From NCBI RefSeq assembly GCF_024753255.1, contig NZ_JANUHA010000009.1, positions 62,001 through 126,000 of the forward strand: DNA of 64,000 bases. Direction: 5' to 3'. Below are positions 55,254 through 64,000 of the stretch, piece after piece. The notes below the pieces were generated by a model. It was not told the DNA's origin. It was given only the letters and a program-made list of their open reading frames with translations, and searched no databases. Source of the DNA: Massilia agri. GTDB lineage: Bacteria; Pseudomonadota; Gammaproteobacteria; Burkholderiales; Burkholderiaceae_D. The position numbers and the translations under genes were made by a program. Numbering within the stretch: the stretch's first letter is position 1; the number at the start of each line of letters is the position of its first letter.

Positions 55254-55360
55254 GGTGGTCGGCTTTGCCGGCCGCGCGTTCAACTCCCGCTTGAACGGAT
55301 GCGGCGCTTTCACTTCACGCACTGTTTGAACGCGCGGTCGGGGGACCCGACCACCCTACG
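55250..55360. repeat. Nested palindromic repeat at the rluE stop codon
   Basis: Outer arms GTAGGGTGGTCGG (55250-55262) and CCGACCACCCTAC (55347-55359) pair perfectly; inner arms CCGCGCGTTCAA (55272-55283) and TTGAACGCGCGG (55326-55337) also pair perfectly. The GTAGGGTGG core is shared with the repeat at 26481-26551. It overlaps the stop of rluE and separates it from the convergent gene at 55388. Confidence 0.78.
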
Positions 55361-55387
55361 ATGAGCCGGCGATTCAAACGATCGCGA

Positions 55388-56155
55388 TCAATCGATCAAC
55401 GTCTTCACCATCACCCGCCCATCCGGCAACGGGCTCTCCTGCCGCACCATCAGCTGCGAGCCCTTCGCAAACCAGAAGGTCGACTCGCTTCCCGGACGGT
55501 TGTAGTCGGTCTTGATCACCCAGCAGTCCACCGGCCCGCCTGGTCCCGCGATCGTGCTTGAGCCCGTCACGCGGAAGGAATAGCGCTGCGGCGCCAGGCT
55601 CCCGCCCGGATGGTAGAAATTGATGCGCGCATCCAGTCCCTCGGCCAGCGGCAGGGCCTGCAGGAACTCGATATCGGTCTCGAAGTTGTAGGTCGGCTCG
55701 CCGGACGCCACCGACAGGTCCTTGTGCGTGTTCTCGGCAAGGTCCTTCATGCCGGTGATCTTGTCCGGTGCGAACACGAAGCCCTCCACCACGCGCTTGC
55801 CATCCATTTCGCTGATGCGCTGGTGGCTCAGGGGCCGGAAGGTGCCCGTCTCGAACCAGGAGTCGAAGGTGCGCACAGAAGGTTTGGGCAGCACGCCATC
55901 CCAGCGCTGCACGATGCGCATCTGGCGCTTGCCCTCGCGTTCTTCGAAGCGGACTTCGCGGGTCCAGATGTCGATCGGTTGATTCGCGCCGGTCGACGGC
56001 GTGCGCATGAAGCGCAGGTAGTGGTGAGTACCGGGCTTGACGAGGTCGAAGCGCGGCAGCTGGCTGCCGACGTCGACATGGAGGACGGCGGCCTGGCTGG
56101 ACAGGGACAGGCCGAAGGCCATGGCGGCAAGGAGGGAACGATACGGAACTGGCAT
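55388..56155 (-). CDS. DUF3108-like exported protein
   Basis: A 255-residue protein with a signal peptide (MPVPYRSLLAAMAFGLSLSSQAA). The mature part is beta-rich and resembles the DUF3108 pattern: RVTGSSTIAGPGGPVDCWVIKTDYNRPGSESTFWFAKGSQLMVR near the end, and REVRFEEREGKRQMRIVQRWDG near residue 70. Proteins of this type are periplasmic with no known activity. ATG 56155 puts the signal first. It stands alone between rluE and the monomeric icd terminator. Confidence 0.68.
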   Translation of the reverse strand: MPVPYRSLLAAMAFGLSLSSQAAVLHVDVGSQLPRFDLVKPGTHHYLRFMRTPSTGANQPIDIWTREVRFEEREGKRQMRIVQRWDGVLPKPSVRTFDSWFETGTFRPLSHQRISEMDGKRVVEGFVFAPDKITGMKDLAENTHKDLSVASGEPTYNFETDIEFLQALPLAEGLDARINFYHPGGSLAPQRYSFRVTGSSTIAGPGGPVDCWVIKTDYNRPGSESTFWFAKGSQLMVRQESPLPDGRVMVKTLID

Positions 56156-56250
56156 GAGGACTCCGGAAAGAAGTGATGCGATCGAGTATCGAGCCTGTGT
56201 ATTCGAGGCCGCAAGAAAAAATGGATATGCATGCAGACGACGGGCATGAA

Positions 56251-56279
56251 AAAACCCGCCATCCATCAGGAGTGGCGGG
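56251..56279 (-). terminator. Terminator of the monomeric icd gene
   Basis: CCCGCCA / TGGCGGG stem (56255-56261, 56273-56279), minus strand followed by a run of T. It lies about 40 bases past the stop at 56319. Confidence 0.85.
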
Positions 56280-56318
56280 CTATCGCACATCCAGCGCGGC
56301 GAACCGCGCGGGAAGAGA

Positions 56319-58553
<2,235 letters not shown>

Positions 58554-58626
58554 ACGCTTTTTCCTCGATGATCGCGCGGGTGGCGCGATGGCTGAAAACG
58601 GTGGTAACGCTCCCTGTCTTGATGAG

Positions 58627-58687
58627 GTCTTCTATAAGACATAAGACGGGCGTTTCACATTATGCACCAGTATTTTACTGTGCGCCA
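58627..58687 (-). promoter_or_regulatory. Monomeric icd promoter and operator block (copy B of a shared module)
   Basis: Minus-strand reading: TGGCGC (58682-58687), 17 bases, CATAAT (58659-58664), then the palindrome GTCTTATAGAAGAC (58627-58640) with an extra GTCTTAT beside it (58641-58647). CATTATGCACCAGTATTT (58658-58675) and the 17-base gap to the palindrome are identical to the icd upstream region. A GntR-type repressor is one candidate, unproven. Confidence 0.75.
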
Positions 58688-58756
58688 CGGTTTTAAGATA
58701 TCCGCCCCCTCGGATGCCACCGGGCGCAGCCCGGACACCACCGGAGAAACAAACGC

Positions 58757-58787
58757 AAAAACCCGCCGGACTTGACGTCGGGCGGGT
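58757..58787 (-). terminator. Probable terminator of rpsT
   Basis: ACCCGCC (58761-58767) and GGCGGGT (58781-58787) form a stem; the minus strand continues TTTTTGCG. It lies about 55 bases past the rpsT stop. Confidence 0.72.
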
Positions 58788-58841
58788 CTTGCTCTGCACA
58801 GAACTGCCTGCGCGGCCCGGGGGCCGCACGCACCTCGCTAA

Positions 58842-59108
58842 TTAAGCGGACAGTGCCTTCAGGGCAGCAGCCAGACGGCTCTTGTGGCGGGCTGCTTTGT
58901 TCTTGTGGATGATCTTCTTGTCAGCGATGCTGTCGATGGTCGACACGGACTGCTGGAAGATGGTGGTTGCAGCGGCCTTGTCGCCAGCCTGGATGGCCTT
59001 GCGAACTGCCTTGATTGCGGTGCGCAGGGTCGAACGCTGTGCCGAGTTGTGCGCGTTTTGCTTAACTGCTTGACGAGCGCGTTTGCGCGCTTGTGCGGTA
59101 TTTGCCAT
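58842..59108 (-). CDS. rpsT: 30S ribosomal protein S20
   Basis: An 88-residue basic helical protein binding 16S rRNA early in assembly. [21 protein letters not shown] is the classic S20 start and [20 protein letters not shown] the C-terminal signature. ATG 59108 gives this start; an in-frame codon at 59144 would add 12 residues not in the family. It is divergent from murJ, the usual arrangement. Confidence 0.97.
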   Translation of the reverse strand: MANTAQARKRARQAVKQNAHNSAQRSTLRTAIKAVRKAIQAGDKAAATTIFQQSVSTIDSIADKKIIHKNKAARHKSRLAAALKALSA

Positions 59109-59317
59109 GAGATTTCCTAAATCGGGGTCAAGTTGCGTTTGCAAACATTCGCGAGTGAAACTGGCATCTTGCGTGCCTGCCCAACGATTCGTGTCTGCTA
59201 ACAGAATTCAGTACAGCCCACGATTATAGCGAAGGAAACGGTTCAGGGCAATTCATAAATGCCTAAATGTCTCCGCTGGCACGTGCAGGGGTAGTTGCCC
59301 AAGTATAATCGCCCGCC

Positions 59318-60868
59318 ATGAACCTGCTCCGTACCCTCGCCGCCATTTCCAGCATGACCATGGTGTCCCGCATCACCGGTCTGCTGCGCGACAGCCTGTT
59401 TGCCGCCACCTTCGGCGCCTCGAACTTCACCGACGCCTTCAATATCGCCTTCCGCCTGCCGAACCTGCTGCGGCGCCTGTTCGCCGAAGGCGCCTTCTCG
59501 CAGGCCTTCGTGCCCATCCTCACCGAGTACAAGGGCAAGCATGGCCAGGAGGCCACCAAATCCCTGGTCGACCACGTGGCGACGGTCCTGATCTGGGCCA
59601 CGGTGTTGACCAGCATCGTCGGCATCCTGGCGGCGCCGGTCCTGATCTACCTGATCGGCGGCGGCCTGCAGCGCGAACCGGCGGCTTTCGACGCCGCGGT
59701 CCTGATGACGCGCATGATGTTCCCCTACATCGCCTGCATGGCCTTCGTGGCCCTGGCCAGCGGCGTGCTCAATACCTGGCGCCACTTCAAGATCCCGGCC
59801 TTCACGCCGGTGCTGCTGAACATCTCCTTCATCGTGTCCGCCCTGGTGCTGGCCGATTACTTCGAGCAGCCGATCTACGCGATGGCCGTAGGCGTCTGCG
59901 TCGGTGGCCTGGCCCAGGTAGCGATCCAGATCCCCTCGCTGGTCAAGCTGGGCATGATGCCGCGCCTGTCCCTGAATCCTTTTGTCGGCCTGCGCGACAG
60001 CGGCGTGCGCCGCATGCTCGGCAAGATGGGCCCGGCCGTGTTCGCGGTCTCGGCGGCCCAGATCAGCCTCCTGATCAACACCACCATCGCGGCCAGCCTC
60101 GCGGCCGGCGCGGTCACGGCCCTGCAGTACGCCGACCGCCTGATGGAATTCCCCACCGCCCTGCTGGGCGTGGCCCTTGGCACCATCCTGCTGCCGAGTC
60201 TCGCCAAGGCGAATACCGAAGGCGACACCCAGGAATACTCCTCGCTGCTGGACTGGGGCCTGCGCCTGACTTTCCTGCTGGCCGTGCCCTCCTCGGTCGG
60301 CATGGCGACACTCGCCGTGCCGATGATCGCCACCCTCTTCCACTACGGCGTGTTCGATGCCGGCGACGTGGCGGCGTCCTCGATGCCCCTGATGGCCTAC
60401 AGCGCCGGCCTGCTCGGCTTCATCCTGGTGAAGACCCTGGCGCCCGCCTTTTATGCGCGCCAGGAAGTGCGCACGCCGGTGAAGATCGCGGTGGGCGTGC
60501 TGATCGCGACCCAGCTCATGAACCTGGTCTTCGTGCCCCTCCTGGGCGTGGCCGGCCTGGCCCTGTCGATCGGCCTGGGCGCCTGCATCAACGCTTCCTT
60601 CCTGTATGCAGGCCTGCGCCGCCGCCAGATCTATGTGCCGCAGCCGGGCTGGGGCAAGTTCTTCCTCAAGCTGCTGGTGGCGGTCGTCGTGATGGGCGCG
60701 GTGTCCTGGTTCGGCCAGCTGCAGTTCGACTGGATCGCGCTGCGCGCCACGCCGCTATTGCGTGCCGGTGCGCTGGCGGCCATCATCGCGGCTGCTGCCG
60801 TCGCCTACTTCGCCGTGTTGATGCTGCTGGGCTTCCGCCCGCGCGACTTCAAGCGGCGCGCGAAATAG
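59318..60868 (+). CDS. murJ: Lipid II flippase MurJ
   Basis: Moves lipid II across the inner membrane for peptidoglycan synthesis. The 516-residue protein has about fourteen membrane helices and the MviN pattern: MNLLRTLAAISSMTMVSRITGLLRDSLFAATFGAS at the start, RLPNLLRRLFAEGAFSQAFVPIL (near 47-69) and the ALQYADRLMEFPTALLGVALGTILLPSL block near 270. Essential in most bacteria. Divergent from rpsT. Confidence 0.95.
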   Translation: MNLLRTLAAISSMTMVSRITGLLRDSLFAATFGASNFTDAFNIAFRLPNLLRRLFAEGAFSQAFVPILTEYKGKHGQEATKSLVDHVATVLIWATVLTSIVGILAAPVLIYLIGGGLQREPAAFDAAVLMTRMMFPYIACMAFVALASGVLNTWRHFKIPAFTPVLLNISFIVSALVLADYFEQPIYAMAVGVCVGGLAQVAIQIPSLVKLGMMPRLSLNPFVGLRDSGVRRMLGKMGPAVFAVSAAQISLLINTTIAASLAAGAVTALQYADRLMEFPTALLGVALGTILLPSLAKANTEGDTQEYSSLLDWGLRLTFLLAVPSSVGMATLAVPMIATLFHYGVFDAGDVAASSMPLMAYSAGLLGFILVKTLAPAFYARQEVRTPVKIAVGVLIATQLMNLVFVPLLGVAGLALSIGLGACINASFLYAGLRRRQIYVPQPGWGKFFLKLLVAVVVMGAVSWFGQLQFDWIALRATPLLRAGALAAIIAAAAVAYFAVLMLLGFRPRDFKRRAK

Positions 60869-60929
60869 GCACGCTGTTCCTCGGCGCCATACGCTTGATT
60901 GCACTATCCCCGTGCCGGCTCGCCTGCGT

Positions 60930-62231
60930 TCAGAGAAAACGCAGGCGAATCGGGTAAGCGCCAGTGATGGCTTCCGCGCAGCCTTCGGCAACCAGGATCG
61001 GCGCCAGCACGGATGCCAGCCTGCGCGGCTTGGCCGGGTAGTGTTGATTGATCCAGTAGCCAAGCGTATCGGATGCGACATCGCCGGTCATGTTGGCGCC
61101 GAGGCCAGCCTCCTCGCCTGACGGAAAGTCGTTCAACAACTCCTGCAGGAAGTCGCTGTCGAACGCAAACTGGGTCTCGCTCCAGACGCCCGAGAACCCA
61201 ATGTGCAGGTTGCCCGCGTAGCTGATGTTTGCTGTCTTGCCATTCAGCGTGCTGATCGCGGTATGCGGCAAGCCCGCATGATCGCGCCTGAGCCTTGCTG
61301 CGCCCTCCCGCCGGATCTGCATGCGCTGCTTCTCGCCGGTGACGGCACCCGGCGCATTCTCCTTCAGGCAGCCGACGTCGTAGCCGATCATGAACAGGCT
61401 TGCTTCGAACGCATGCATGCGGTCCTCTGCGGCCTCGCCCGCAAACAGCCCGGGCGCCTTTTCCGTCACCGCGGCCATCAGCCAGCCAAGCCGGATCTTT
61501 GCGCTGCACCATTCGATGGCCGTCGTGGTGGCCAAGGCGGGCGCGTACGACAGGACACCGGGGCTCTGGGCATCAGCGAACAGGCTGTGCACGGAGCGGT
61601 CCGACGGTATTGCCGGAAAGGCCAGTCTGGATGACAGCGGTTCGGCTGTCTTGCCCTGCAAGCGGCGCCACAGCTCGACGAGTGCGGCAATCGCCGCCGC
61701 GACCCGCGAGTCGTAGATCGGCAATCCGTCGTGCGATGCGAGCGCGTGGACCTTGGTCAGCATGGAATTCATCTTCGCTGCCTGCGGCCTGCCGCCGTCG
61801 ATAATGGCGGCGTCGAGCGCGAACGCGCGGCTTGACGTGTCCAGGTATTCCGCCAGCTTTCCCTCTGCATGCAGCGCCTTCAGAAACGGCATGGCGCCTT
61901 TCGCGTCGTTACGGTTGCCGCCCCAGGCGAGGATCCGGCGGCAGGCGTCCAGCACTTCGTCATCGTTGCGTCTGGCAATCGCCCGCTTCAAGGCATCGCC
62001 CAGCTCGCGCAGATAGTCCCGCGTTTCCTGCCAGTTGCCCGTTTCGCTGCCCTTCGTACGCCAGCGGTAATGCTCCAGCAAATCGAGCCCGGCTACGTCG
62101 CTGCGAAGGCCGCCTCGGACAAAGCGTGACGGTTTGATGTTCAGCCGGATCGACAGACTACCGTAGTGTTTGGCCAGCCAGTCCGTGAATGCGGCGACGT
62201 CGGACGATGCGATGAATACATTTCTGTTCAT
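60930..62231 (-). CDS. Uncharacterised protein, second gene of a WYL-linked pair
   Basis: A 433-residue soluble protein that I cannot place in a characterised family. Visible motifs: LLEHYRWRTKGSETGNW (near 53-69), ACRRILAWGGNRNDAKGAMPF (near 101), AAKMNSMLTKVHALASHD (near 150) and LPIYDSRVAAAIAALVELW (near 170). The last of these weakly recalls HhH-type DNA glycosylase-like hypotheticals. The C-terminal half has SLFMIGYDVGCLKEN and GADPGC-like small residues. Gap to the upstream gene on the same strand is 68 bases. Function unknown; no nuclease or ATPase motif is seen. Confidence 0.7.
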   Translation of the reverse strand: MNRNVFIASSDVAAFTDWLAKHYGSLSIRLNIKPSRFVRGGLRSDVAGLDLLEHYRWRTKGSETGNWQETRDYLRELGDALKRAIARRNDDEVLDACRRILAWGGNRNDAKGAMPFLKALHAEGKLAEYLDTSSRAFALDAAIIDGGRPQAAKMNSMLTKVHALASHDGLPIYDSRVAAAIAALVELWRRLQGKTAEPLSSRLAFPAIPSDRSVHSLFADAQSPGVLSYAPALATTTAIEWCSAKIRLGWLMAAVTEKAPGLFAGEAAEDRMHAFEASLFMIGYDVGCLKENAPGAVTGEKQRMQIRREGAARLRRDHAGLPHTAISTLNGKTANISYAGNLHIGFSGVWSETQFAFDSDFLQELLNDFPSGEEAGLGANMTGDVASDTLGYWINQHYPAKPRRLASVLAPILVAEGCAEAITGAYPIRLRFL

Positions 62232-62299
62232 ATTACGATAACTTTCTTCAAGGAAACTATGGCCGAATTATAGCGATCCGGGTCAACCGCGCATATCGG

Positions 62300-63334
62300 T
62301 CAGGAATAACGCCAGCGCTCCTCGTCAAACCTGGCGCCCGGGGGCACGAAACCTGCGTTGATCAATGCGTGAAACAGGAGAGCCTTGAGCTCATCCGCAC
62401 TGGCTGCCGTGTACTCCCTGTTATGACACGGTTGCGCGGGAATAAAGCGTGGCAATGCGTCTTCCGTGATGTGGACGCTCACGTGGATGATCAGCCCGGG
62501 TGTCCCGTCCAAGGGGCGGATCCCGCGCGTGCCGATTGTCGCGAACCTGTGGTCGCGGCTGACGTACACGGCCAGACCATCCGGCAGATCCGCAACAAGC
62601 TCGTGCACCTCGTTCAGTGTTCTCTCGCTGTAGAAAAACCCCATGGACGCAGGGCCGGGCGTCGAACGCGGATGCAGCAAGGCGCCTACCGACGGGCAGC
62701 GCTGGACGAAACACGTGCCGAGCGCGGCATACACCTGGTTCAAGGCCACCTGCACCTGGCGGATTGTTCGGCTGTACAAGGTGCGCGCGTACGCCGATGC
62801 CAGCTCGAACTGCTGTTCGACAGGAACCGCGTCTGCGCGCCACTGCGCCGGATGTGGGTCGATCGGCAGAACGGTGCGCGCCAGCGTGCGCCCATCCGGC
62901 GCGATGCAACCTGACCGGTAGTGCCGCTGCAAGCCGCGGTACCAGTCGCCCTCCGGAGAGAAATGGCGGTCCACGATTTGCACCAGGGCCGGGTTGGCGG
63001 GGATGACGAGCCGCTCGCGCACGACCTCTGCAAGGAGCGCCGCGATCGCGCGCACGTGTCCATCGACGCCGGCAAGGCACGCGTTCGCGGCCGCGATCCG
63101 CTCCGCGTCGACCATGTCATCGGTGTCGATGAATCCGCGCGCGAAATGCCCGGCCAGCCGGTTGACTTCACGGCAAAGCCCATCGACTTCAAGGTAGACG
63201 CGGTAATACACGGGCCAGTGCCGGACGGTCACCTGCGGCCCGGCGAACATGCCGAATACCAGGTTGCCCAGCTCCGCCAGTTCGCGCAACAGGTGTAGAG
63301 CGCCCGTCGGCTGTCCGGTCGTCGTTTGCTTCAA
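62300..63334 (-). CDS. Uncharacterised protein, first gene of a WYL-linked pair
   Basis: A 344-residue protein with no family I recognise. It starts at a TTG (63332-63334) with a perfect AAAGGAGG five bases upstream, giving LKQTTTGQPTGALHLLREL; the frame stays open far upstream but that part runs antisense to the regulator gene. Features: a helical N-terminus (LAELGNLVFGMFAGP), YRVYLEVDGLCREVNRLAG, an aromatic pair (FFYSERTLNEVHELVADL) and a C-terminal DELKALLFHALINAGFVPPG. It is divergent from a WYL regulator and probably controlled by it. Function unknown. Confidence 0.72.
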   Translation of the reverse strand: MKQTTTGQPTGALHLLRELAELGNLVFGMFAGPQVTVRHWPVYYRVYLEVDGLCREVNRLAGHFARGFIDTDDMVDAERIAAANACLAGVDGHVRAIAALLAEVVRERLVIPANPALVQIVDRHFSPEGDWYRGLQRHYRSGCIAPDGRTLARTVLPIDPHPAQWRADAVPVEQQFELASAYARTLYSRTIRQVQVALNQVYAALGTCFVQRCPSVGALLHPRSTPGPASMGFFYSERTLNEVHELVADLPDGLAVYVSRDHRFATIGTRGIRPLDGTPGLIIHVSVHITEDALPRFIPAQPCHNREYTAASADELKALLFHALINAGFVPPGARFDEERWRYS

Positions 63335-63368
63335 TGTGTCCTCCTTTCGCGTATCCGATCCCGGAGGC

Positions 63369-63415
63369 TTGTCGCCCGGGACCGGTATCGATATAGTGCG
63401 ACGGATTAGCGACAA
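63369..63415. promoter_or_regulatory. Inverted repeats in the divergent WYL promoter region
   Basis: TTGTCGC (63369-63375) and GCGACAA (63409-63415) pair perfectly 33 bases apart, with another GTGCGAC half-site between them (about 63396-63402). Multiple GTCGC/GCGAC half-sites between a regulator and its divergent target fit an operator for the WYL protein. Confidence 0.5.
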
Positions 63416-63430
63416 AATAGGTCGGAAACC

Positions 63431-64000
63431 GTGCCCAGAGATACCACCGAACGACAGCTGGCCCGCAGGCTGGCAATCATCGACCTGTTGCCGGTCCTGC
63501 CCGATCACGGTATCGGACAGGGGGCGACCGTTGACCAGCTCATGACCAGGCTGGGTGACGCCTTCGCGGTGGACAGGCGCACATTCGAACGCGACCTGCA
63601 GGACCTCGCTGATCCGAAGGGTGCGTGGCGCCAACGGTTCGGCCTCGTCGTAGAGTCCCGTCTCAGCGCGAGCGACCGCAGGATCAACGAATGGTTCACG
63701 ACCGCGCACAGCAAGATCCCGCTGTTCAAATCCGTAAGCGCCGTCGACGCCTTGGTGGCCAGCTTCGCCCGCCAGGAATTGGGCCCGTTCCTGCCGCGTG
63801 AGGCACGTCTGGCGCTGGACGAGCAGGTCGCGACGATCGAAAGGAAACAGAAGCATCTGCACCTGACCGATGCGCATCGGCAAGTCGTCGCTTACCAGGA
63901 CAAGATCCGCCGCCTCCCGGACGGACGGCCGATGGCGCCTGGCAAGGTGGCGCCGGCCCATCTGCAGACCGTCAACGACGCCTTGATGAAGAACCTGATG
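63431..64000 (+). CDS. HTH/WYL-type transcriptional regulator, 3' end beyond window
   Basis: A frame starting at GTG 63431, with no earlier in-frame start before a stop, stays open to the end of the window (190 codons). It begins VPRDTTERQLARRLAIIDLL, followed by GATVDQLMTRLGDAFAVDRRTFERDLQDL, a winged helix-turn-helix of the kind at the head of WYL-domain regulators. The region GLVVESRLSASD and the helical PFLPREARLALDEQVATIERK follow. The WYL ligand domain itself would lie beyond the window. Such regulators often control defence or accessory genes in divergent orientation. Confidence 0.72.
   Translation, partial: MPRDTTERQLARRLAIIDLLPVLPDHGIGQGATVDQLMTRLGDAFAVDRRTFERDLQDLADPKGAWRQRFGLVVESRLSASDRRINEWFTTAHSKIPLFKSVSAVDALVASFARQELGPFLPREARLALDEQVATIERKQKHLHLTDAHRQVVAYQDKIRRLPDGRPMAPGKVAPAHLQTVNDALMKNLM

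Noticed and set aside
62300..63961. Extension of the 344-residue gene to a longer frame starting near 63961
   Set aside because: The extra part is antisense to the WYL regulator and has no family motif, while a perfect ribosome site sits in front of TTG 63334.

Overview
The window is high-GC DNA from a betaproteobacterium, most likely an Oxalobacteraceae member close to Massilia/Telluria/Janthinobacterium. This is inferred from gene content and order: a CysB-linked cys operon with a DUF934 gene, the AcnD/PrpF form of the methylcitrate cycle, divergent rpsT/murJ, clpS-clpA next to a cold-shock gene, and two unrelated isocitrate dehydrogenases. I have run no database search; family names come from recognisable motifs. 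I saw no tRNA, rRNA, CRISPR array or insertion sequence.

Layout. 1-6.2 kb: the end of a DUF2141 gene, an AgcS-type amino-acid:sodium symporter, NhaA, two exported proteins of unknown role and a methyltransferase, with a complex palindromic repeat at 5388-5486. 6.2-13.3 kb: assimilatory sulfate reduction, with cysB divergent from cysI-DUF934-cysH-cysD-cysN-cobA. 13.3-20.1 kb: a large DUF4214 protein, then a minus-strand lptF-lptG-cbiX unit divergent from pepA. CbiX and CobA both serve siroheme, the CysI cofactor. 20.1-25.1 kb: small genes, exonuclease III and a PAS-GGDEF-EAL regulator. 25.2-35.3 kb: propionate catabolism (prpB-prpC-acnD-prpF), an ActP/DUF485 acetate-type transporter and the sigma-54 activator PrpR. 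A consensus -24/-12 promoter lies upstream of prpB. 35.4-38.8 kb: a reverse transsulfuration pair (CBS and cystathionine lyase/synthase) and two small proteins. 38.8-43.9 kb: a chemoreceptor and a Tricorn-like S41 peptidase.

44.0-49.8 kb is an orphan type VI secretion cassette of lower GC in its middle: vgrG with a C-terminal cargo-type extension, a frameshifted toxin, a putative immunity gene and a PAAR gene. 49.9-60.9 kb returns to core genes: clpA, clpS, a cold-shock gene, icd, rluE, a DUF3108-like gene, monomeric icd, rpsT and murJ. 60.9-64.0 kb holds two uncharacterised genes divergent from a WYL-type regulator that runs off the end. That arrangement is often seen in accessory or defence loci.

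The best signals beyond ordinary annotation are these: (i) a promoter/operator block shared, with identical internal spacing, by the two non-homologous isocitrate dehydrogenase genes; (ii) the sigma-54 promoter and palindromic upstream site of prpB; (iii) the broken T6SS toxin beside an intact immunity gene; (iv) the WYL-linked unknown gene pair; (v) complex palindromic repeats that overlap or abut stop codons, one of them inside the prp operon.
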